Shown piece by piece: positions 58,301 through 64,000 of a DNA stretch of 64,000 nt (position 1 is its first letter; each line of letters begins with the position of its first letter). The stretch comes from Neopestalotiopsis rosae (lineage: Eukaryota; Ascomycota; Sordariomycetes; Amphisphaeriales; Sporocadaceae). Under the pieces are notes generated by a model that saw nothing but the letters and a program-made list of their open reading frames with translations, was not told the origin of the DNA and did no database searches. The stretch lies in the NCBI GenBank assembly GCA_023078685.1, contig JALGAS010000006.1:2666001-2730000 (forward strand), read 5' to 3'. A program made the position numbers and the translations under genes.

Positions 58301-59797
58301 TTAAACGTTTGGTGGGGATGAGAGCGTTCCTGAGCTTTCACTGCCAGCATCATCGCCGCCGCCGCCATTTGAGGTTCCATTGGTGATCTTGCCATTCTTA
58401 GTGGCTGGCGACGTCAAAGATGGTTTCGAAACACCGAGTTTGAGCTTCTTTGCCGGGCTGGCTTGCTTGGATATGTTCTTCTTTGGAGCGACTTCCACAG
58501 TTGAGCCATCGCCATCATCATCATCATCTACTTTCTGCTCGACGCTCAAGAGGGAGTTGGTCTTGACTTTCTCCTTCTTTGGGCCCGCAGCGCTGCCCTT
58601 TGTCTTGAGAATCACCTTCTTAGGTGGGTTGATGACACTGGTTGGCTTCATTTTCTTCTTCTTGGGGGCCGCGTCGTTCTCCGAGTCGTCGTCGCTATTG
58701 ACTTCCTCGCTGGCTCGTTTCTTCGGGCTGCTCGCTCTCGATCCAGGGCCCGGCGTTCCCTTTTGGCTATTGGGCGGCGTGTTGTCATTCTGACTTCCAC
58801 TGTGCCCGTTGGCACCATTGCTGATCTTTTGTGCAGCTGCTCGACTGGCGTTTCTGCCGCTGTTGCCGATACAAGAGCCCATGTGGTTGTTGAGTCGTGT
58901 TACGAGAATACAACGTTTGCATTTGCTGCAGGTGGCCGAAGGGAATGACAAGACGTTCGGGGGCCTCGATGCAGCACCGCCCTTCCCGCCGCCTTCGTCG
59001 GGTCCAGGAGTACCGCCTGGTGTGTCCTGTGGTGTAGTCTCGATCTTCTTTTCCATATCCTTCTTCTTCTTGCCTCTGCCTGGACCCTGCGGCACCCAGG
59101 TCTGACCATAGATATCGAACCCAGGTTTGTCAATGTACGGGTGCTTTTTGCAGTATATTATACTCGGGTCGGGCTTTCTTGCGCCTTTGCCTTCGGTCGG
59201 ATACAATAGACGTGGTAAGTGGCATCTCGGGCACAAAATATCCTTTGTCGTGGCAAGCGGGTTTCCCTTGAGCAGAACCTTGCCATCGTCGTAAATGGCG
59301 GCGTCCGTCTCGACTCTCAGGTCGGGACGGACATCAGGCTGTGAGGTGTCGGAGGTGTCAGCAGCCAGCTTCTCGACACGGATGGCGGCAGTCGAGGCAC
59401 GGGCGATCTTTTCATCCCGGTGCACCTTTAGTAATAAGTCATGGCAGATGTTGTATAATAAGTCATCTAGAACAGAATTTGCCTAGAGAAGAATGTATTG
59501 TGTCAGCCAGCCTTGTCCCACAGCCGCGTAATGGTAGTGCAGTGCATTTTTGTCAGTGGTGGTGGGTATTTTTTTATGGCAAGGCAAGTGGTTTTTTTCC
59601 GACAGCGGGATGAGGATCGCATGCCTGCTAGAACTCTGGGGGCTGATGCGACCAGAGCAGAGCCTTTTTCCTTCGCTCTCGTGTATGCCGCCGCGCAGGA
59701 CGAAGAGAGATGGATTTCAAAAACTTACAAGCTTGCCAAGAGTAGAACTGCCGCCTTTGATGACGCCCGCCTTGCCAGTATTTGGCTGGGACGACAT
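58301..59797 (-). CDS. Lysine-rich nuclear protein with Sgf11/SCA7-like zinc finger
   Basis: Two exons, 59797-59729 and 59482-58301, encode 416 residues. An N-terminal helix-like segment (NSVLDDLLYNICHDLLLK) is followed by a Cys/His cluster with CPRCHLPRLLYP and YCKKHP, then a second one, CSKCKRCILVTRLNNHMGSC, of the form C-x2-C-...-H-x3-C found in Sgf11 and ataxin-7. The rest is low-complexity with repeated basic tracts (PKKKKMKP, PKKVILK) that would serve as nuclear localisation signals. A role in a chromatin complex such as SAGA is suggested by the finger and the N-terminal helix but is not proven. Confidence 0.75.
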
Positions 59798-61664
59798 GTT
59801 GACGATGGTGGTTGGGAAAACCGTCGACCTGGTGTTGAAGGATGACAAGTCGGGCGATTTTGGGGTAGGTGCACGAAGTAGTAGCACTTGGTAAGGTTTG
59901 AATGAGATGCTGCGCGTAATGGGAATTGCCTGCGCTTGTCGGTGGTCGGTAAGTCGGTAGGTCCAGTGGGTTGGACGGGGGAAAGATTAGTTGTGGTTTG
60001 GCGTTCGTCGGGTTCTAGGCAATCTCTGGCTGGCCGCTGGAGAAATCAGACACATGCCGATTGTGAGCCTCCAACAAATCCCGATTGCTCAGCTCTGTGT
60101 CGTGCGCATCTGTCTCTGGGGGTGAAGGGACAGCCCGTCGCCGTCTAAGAGAGAAGAGAACAATCGAATTACAATAATAGCCACTTTGATAAAGATATCA
60201 CGGCCAATTGTCCCGTTTGAATGGCTGCAGCCGGTGAATCGCAATTTTTTTTTTTGTCCTGAGCTTCAAACTTTTGGGAAAGGAGTGACGAAAGATTTCA
60301 GGGAATGGCTATTGACTCCTAGGCACTTGATTGTAGGTACTTTACCTTTAGGTAGGTTTAGAGCTTTTAGGCTCGGCGCGGCGCGGGTCCACCAGGCGAT
60401 AGCCAACCTCTGATTGATCACTTCCAGTATCTCTTGTAGGTCACACCAGGGGATGTGTTGAAAGCTTACCCATAGGCCATCTACCAAATAAGTTGAATTC
60501 TGTCGTCTCTGTAGTGAAAGTATATAGACTTCCTTTTGTGTACTACTCCAATGACATACTTGCAAGTTATCCTAGGCCTTCACATTTGCAAACTTTAGCT
60601 TTCTGGGTACGACTCAGGATAATGTACTATTAAGACATCAAAGACCGAGGGGCTATTGAGGTCTTTCGCAACCAGAACCCTGGACCTATCTGCGCGTTAT
60701 TAATCCTAGGCCAGGAACAAGCACGGGACTGTCATTGTATGGCAGGCCAAATTTGGTAATCTCTTGCTCGGCAACATATATCTTGAAGGTTGATCAATCT
60801 CAAGTCAGCCATTCAAGGGACAAAATTGTTATAATTACATTGGCATTCTGCTCCCCATGCAATCGTGTCTTTGCACAGCAGCTCTGCTGCCATTATACAT
60901 AACTCCGGGAACTCCTCCAACATGTGTCATGTTCATGGAAATCATGCATGTCTCTCAACCAACCTCATATGAGATTGGCGTTATCCCAGGGTCCATTCTG
61001 CATACGGTGAATGAGATATATATATCTACCGGACTTACAGGGCACCTCTGTAGAACAATCGACATATTACAGAGAGCCTTTCATGTTCTCCTGATTACAA
61101 AGACAAGACCTCAAGTACTTCCTCAGAACGTGTACGTATCTGGCTGGCACCTCTAATTTACAGGACAGATCCATACAATGTGCACATGTGTTGAAGCTAA
61201 ATAACAAGGCCCCTGAGTGGTTCATGGCAACTGAGTCCCTCAATATCCCAGCGCGGGACAAGAGCAGTGAGAGCCTGGAGCCAGGCCAGGGGACCTTGAG
61301 AGCTTGGTGGGGGCAATCGCTGCCCACAGCAGCTGCCGGAAGCGTTGAGGCAGCTCCGGGATCTTCACGCTACCACTTAGGCTGTTGCCAGAGTGGAGGG
61401 GCCCGAGGGGGAACAAATCCACATGCCACATGTTGCCCTTCGATCCCACTAGGTAGGTACCTACGGGACGGACATTACATTTTGATTCATTGTGCATACG
61501 TACGTGGTGTACCATACATTAGCATCGTCCTTTTTCTCTAATTTTAGGGTTTTCCCTTTTTCTCCTTCTTCTTTTTACTTGTCCGTTCGGTCCAGTCAGT
61601 CACTCATTCATATATACATACTCTCGGTCTTACCCTTCCTTGTACATAATACCTGCAGGCCGTC
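59798..61664. promoter_or_regulatory. Long divergent intergenic region
   Basis: About 1.9 kb between the zinc-finger gene and the acetyltransferase gene, with an 11-12 bp T run near 60246. No conserved coding frame found. Probably holds long 5' leaders and both promoters. Confidence 0.45.
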
Positions 61665-62942
61665 ATGTCGCTGCCCTCGCAGAATCTCAACGGCGGGCCG
61701 CCACGCTCTCAACCATCCATCCGATCTTTCTTCCAGCCCACGCCACCAAAGTACGCTGCCCCTCCATCCGCCGGGCACTCGCCACAGCAGCAACAACAAT
61801 CACCTCCCCCGCCGCCGCCGCAGGCATCCCAGGGCCAATCGAGTCCGGGCCTCAGTGGTCCTCCGCGTGCTCCTCAGGCTGCGCCACTGCCTCCTCCAGC
61901 TGCCCCTCCACTGCCGGTACGGACAATCGAAAATGATAGTGACGAAGCAGAGAGTCCGGTGCCCATGGCCGCGCCGACGCCGACCCACCATCCAAACATT
62001 ACCCTCTCGCCGATTCTACCCTCGCATATACCGAGCCTTAAGCACCTGACGGCACGACTGCTGCCCGTCCGCTATCCGGATTCGTTCTACGTCCCTCTGG
62101 CCGATCCATTGTCCTCGGGCGCCTTCTCCCGCGTGCTGCTCTGGACCGATACCCCGACGCCCAACAACCCGTCGCCCAAGCCGACCCTGATCGGAGGTCT
62201 GGTCTGCCGACCCCAGAGCACTTTTCAGCCTCGCCCGAACTCGGCACAAGATATCATACCCGATGCGCTCTACGTTCAAAGCCTGGTCCTGCAGGAGCCG
62301 TACCGAGGCCTAGGTCTAGCGGCGCGCATGCTCGAGGAGGTGTGCACACTGGCTGCCCGCAATACGACATTCAAATGTAGCACCGTCTGCGCGCACGTTT
62401 GGACAGAGAACGATGAGGGTTGGGAGTGGTACAAGGCAAGAGGTTTCGTCAGGGTGGAACCCGTCATTGAGGGTTACTACCGGCAACTACAACCTAGCAA
62501 CGCTTGGGCGGTGAGGAGGGACATTAGCCCAGGCACCACAGGCGGCCGACCCGGCAGGACATTGGACGCAGTCAAGGCCAATGGCATCGGCACGCACATT
62601 GGCCTGGAGAAGGTCTCGACGCCCCCTGTGACCAGTTTCACGAGCTCGACGGCAACGCCGCCACCCCCGCTGACGCCTTCCGGTCCCCCATCTGGTGCGA
62701 GGTCGCCCAACCCAAGTGCCACTCGACCGCCTCCCATCTCCGGCACGTCTTACCAAAAGAAAGGTCCCGAGAACGAATGGAACGATTTGCCAGAAGATAT
62801 GGTCTCGGCAACCCGGACTCCCAGCAACAACCTGTCTGTTCCAGGCAGTGGTAACAACTCGGGCGCCAGCTCTCGTAGCAGCTCGGCCATGGGGCGCAAG
62901 AAGAGGGATCGCTCATATCCGGCCGCTGCGTTTGGGAACTAG
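61665..62942 (+). CDS. GNAT N-acetyltransferase, Naa50-like, with extended tails
   Basis: Intronless 425-residue protein. Residues about 110-290 form a GNAT domain: LPVRYPDSFY resembles the Naa50 substrate loop, SLVLQEPYRGLGLAARML is the beta4-alpha3 acetyl-CoA site (R-G-L-G-x-A), and WTENDEGWEWYKARGFVRV is the C-terminal motif. Naa50 acetylates N-termini of nascent proteins at the ribosome and is linked to chromatid cohesion in animals. Filamentous-fungal Naa50 is known to have long extra tails. Here the N-terminus holds QPSIRSFF (16-23), a perfect match to the PCNA-interacting consensus QxxIxxFF, followed by a Gln/Pro-rich stretch. The C-terminus is Ser/Thr/Pro-rich and ends in RKKRDRSYPAAAFGN. 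Confidence 0.85.
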   Translation: MSLPSQNLNGGPPRSQPSIRSFFQPTPPKYAAPPSAGHSPQQQQQSPPPPPPQASQGQSSPGLSGPPRAPQAAPLPPPAAPPLPVRTIENDSDEAESPVPMAAPTPTHHPNITLSPILPSHIPSLKHLTARLLPVRYPDSFYVPLADPLSSGAFSRVLLWTDTPTPNNPSPKPTLIGGLVCRPQSTFQPRPNSAQDIIPDALYVQSLVLQEPYRGLGLAARMLEEVCTLAARNTTFKCSTVCAHVWTENDEGWEWYKARGFVRVEPVIEGYYRQLQPSNAWAVRRDISPGTTGGRPGRTLDAVKANGIGTHIGLEKVSTPPVTSFTSSTATPPPPLTPSGPPSGARSPNPSATRPPPISGTSYQKKGPENEWNDLPEDMVSATRTPSNNLSVPGSGNNSGASSRSSSAMGRKKRDRSYPAAAFGN

Positions 62943-63688
62943 AAGAGCTACATGTTCGTGCCCGGTGATGGCCGTGTAGCGTGGGATTGGTGCTCTGACG
63001 TTGTCTGACCATGTCGTACGAGACAATTCAGACGTTCACGGGATTGTCGGTTGGAAAGGCTCTTTGCGTTCCTAGCTGACTTACATGAATATGTCTGGAC
63101 GAGAACAAAGGGCTAATCATGAACTAAAAGTCGGAGATGAATAAACGATGATGAGAGAAACGAATGGCAATTAATGGTTTCGGGGTTAGGGGGTAAACAC
63201 AGAAATTAATCATGGCCATTGCATAGGAATAGACTCCGTGTTACCGGATAGACGATGGTGTTGAATATGATCACAACCAAAAACCATTAGTAAGACTTAG
63301 AGAACTTCTTGTTATTGACACTTATCACGTCATTGATTGCATGGGAGATTTATCTGTTGTTTGCAAAACTATTATTGAATATAATTTTTGCACGTGAATC
63401 GTGCCATAGAAACTTCGTGTACGTGTGAAAAACACGGAAGTCTTATGGTATTACAAAAAGCAGTAGACTTCCCGTTCTACAAAATCGTAAACCCGCCCGG
63501 CCATGCCACGTCAGCAACCGTAAATGAAAAGCAAATGTGTTCCCCCAAAACGCCATCCGATGATTATCCAGGCAAATGTCGTGACCTCATACAGTAAAGC
63601 CATGCCTCCACATCGTTATGCAATAATTCATTAAAAGCAACGTCCTCGCTCAAGCACCGACTTTTGTGGGAGATGCAAGCGTGCTATT
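62943..63688. other. Intergenic, convergent 3' ends
   Basis: 746 bp between the acetyltransferase stop and the glucokinase stop. No gene recognised. Confidence 0.55.
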
Positions 63689-64000
63689 CTAGACCACGGT
63701 TGCAGAGCTGCCCTTTGTCGGGATGGCGTTGGAAATCTTGTCCTTGGCGTCGTTGACCAGGTGGTTCACGGTGCCAGTGACACCCTTGTTCTCCATACCA
63801 GCTGCCACAAGAGCAATCAGGGCAGCTCCGACACCACTGCCGTCCTTGGCAATACCAATGCGAATTCTCTTAGCACCCTCAGGGCCGATGCCCTTGATGG
63901 CGGAGAGTGCCTCGTAGATCATGTCTCTGAAGTAGGGGTAGTGCTCAACGAGGGAACCGTCGACACCAATGTCAATAGCCTCATCAGTGCCATCCTCGAG
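63689..64000 (-). CDS. Glucokinase/hexokinase, C-terminal part (cut by window edge)
   Basis: The last 103 codons of a sugar kinase enter from the right edge in an open phase. Segments DIGVDGSLVEHYPYF and IRIGIAKDGSGVGAALIALV are the conserved adenosine-binding end of the eukaryotic hexokinase family. A tail of about 30 residues follows. Glucokinase and hexokinase cannot be told apart safely from this fragment. It phosphorylates glucose with ATP in glycolysis. Confidence 0.9.
   Translation of the reverse strand, partial: LEDGTDEAIDIGVDGSLVEHYPYFRDMIYEALSAIKGIGPEGAKRIRIGIAKDGSGVGAALIALVAAGMENKGVTGTVNHLVNDAKDKISNAIPTKGSSATVV

Noticed and set aside
1..64000. tRNA, rRNA or CRISPR elements
   Set aside because: I found no tRNA B-box-like loop in a cloverleaf context, no rRNA sequence and no spaced repeat array.

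Overview
The window is nuclear DNA of a filamentous ascomycete, most likely a Sordariomycete and perhaps Hypocreales (inference). The evidence is short GT..AG introns, a multimodular NRPS, a highly reducing PKS, and NpgA-type phosphopantetheinyl transferase, signal peptide peptidase and glucokinase genes of fungal type. All exon joins below were deduced by eye from splice consensus, reading phase and family homology.

Positions 1 to about 44,994 hold a lipopeptide-type biosynthetic cluster that runs off the left edge. It contains three paralogous P450s with CYP7/CYP8-like features (one cut by the edge), two alpha/beta hydrolases, a complete highly reducing PKS (KS-AT-DH-cMT-ER-KR-ACP), a 4998-residue NRPS with order T-C-(A-T-C)x4, a phosphatidylglycerol-phospholipase-like GDPD, an acyl-CoA ligase, two microsomal P450s of ent-kaurene-oxidase style, and an acyltransferase that breaks off after about 170 residues. 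The expected logic is that the PKS makes a reduced, possibly methyl-branched acid. A hydrolase and the ligase would release and activate it, an acyltransferase would put it on the N-terminal T domain of the NRPS, four A-T-C modules would add four units, and the last C domain would release the product, probably as a macrocycle. P450s would decorate it. This resembles the emericellamide plan but with four A domains, the last of which lacks the usual amino-group-binding Asp. No pathway transcription factor or transporter is present in the window.

Four upstream regions in the cluster carry a tandem 8-bp repeat (consensus RATCCTTC, two or three copies in phase). They lie before hydrolase 1/P450-2, the GDPD, P450-3/ligase and P450-4/P450-5. 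I regard this as a candidate pathway-regulator site. It also ties the unexpected GDPD to the cluster.

The right border is a scar. At about 44,991-45,003 the acyltransferase frame stops and a different frame continues with the C-terminal part of an apparently conserved, unidentified protein. From 46,362 to the end the genes look like housekeeping genes: dienelactone hydrolase, Nudix hydrolase, 4'-phosphopantetheinyl transferase, signal peptide peptidase, PPIL1-type cyclophilin, a lysine-rich protein with an Sgf11/SCA7-like zinc finger, a Naa50-like acetyltransferase with an N-terminal PCNA-box-like motif, and the C-terminus of glucokinase/hexokinase. I saw no rRNA, tRNA, CRISPR array or intact transposon.
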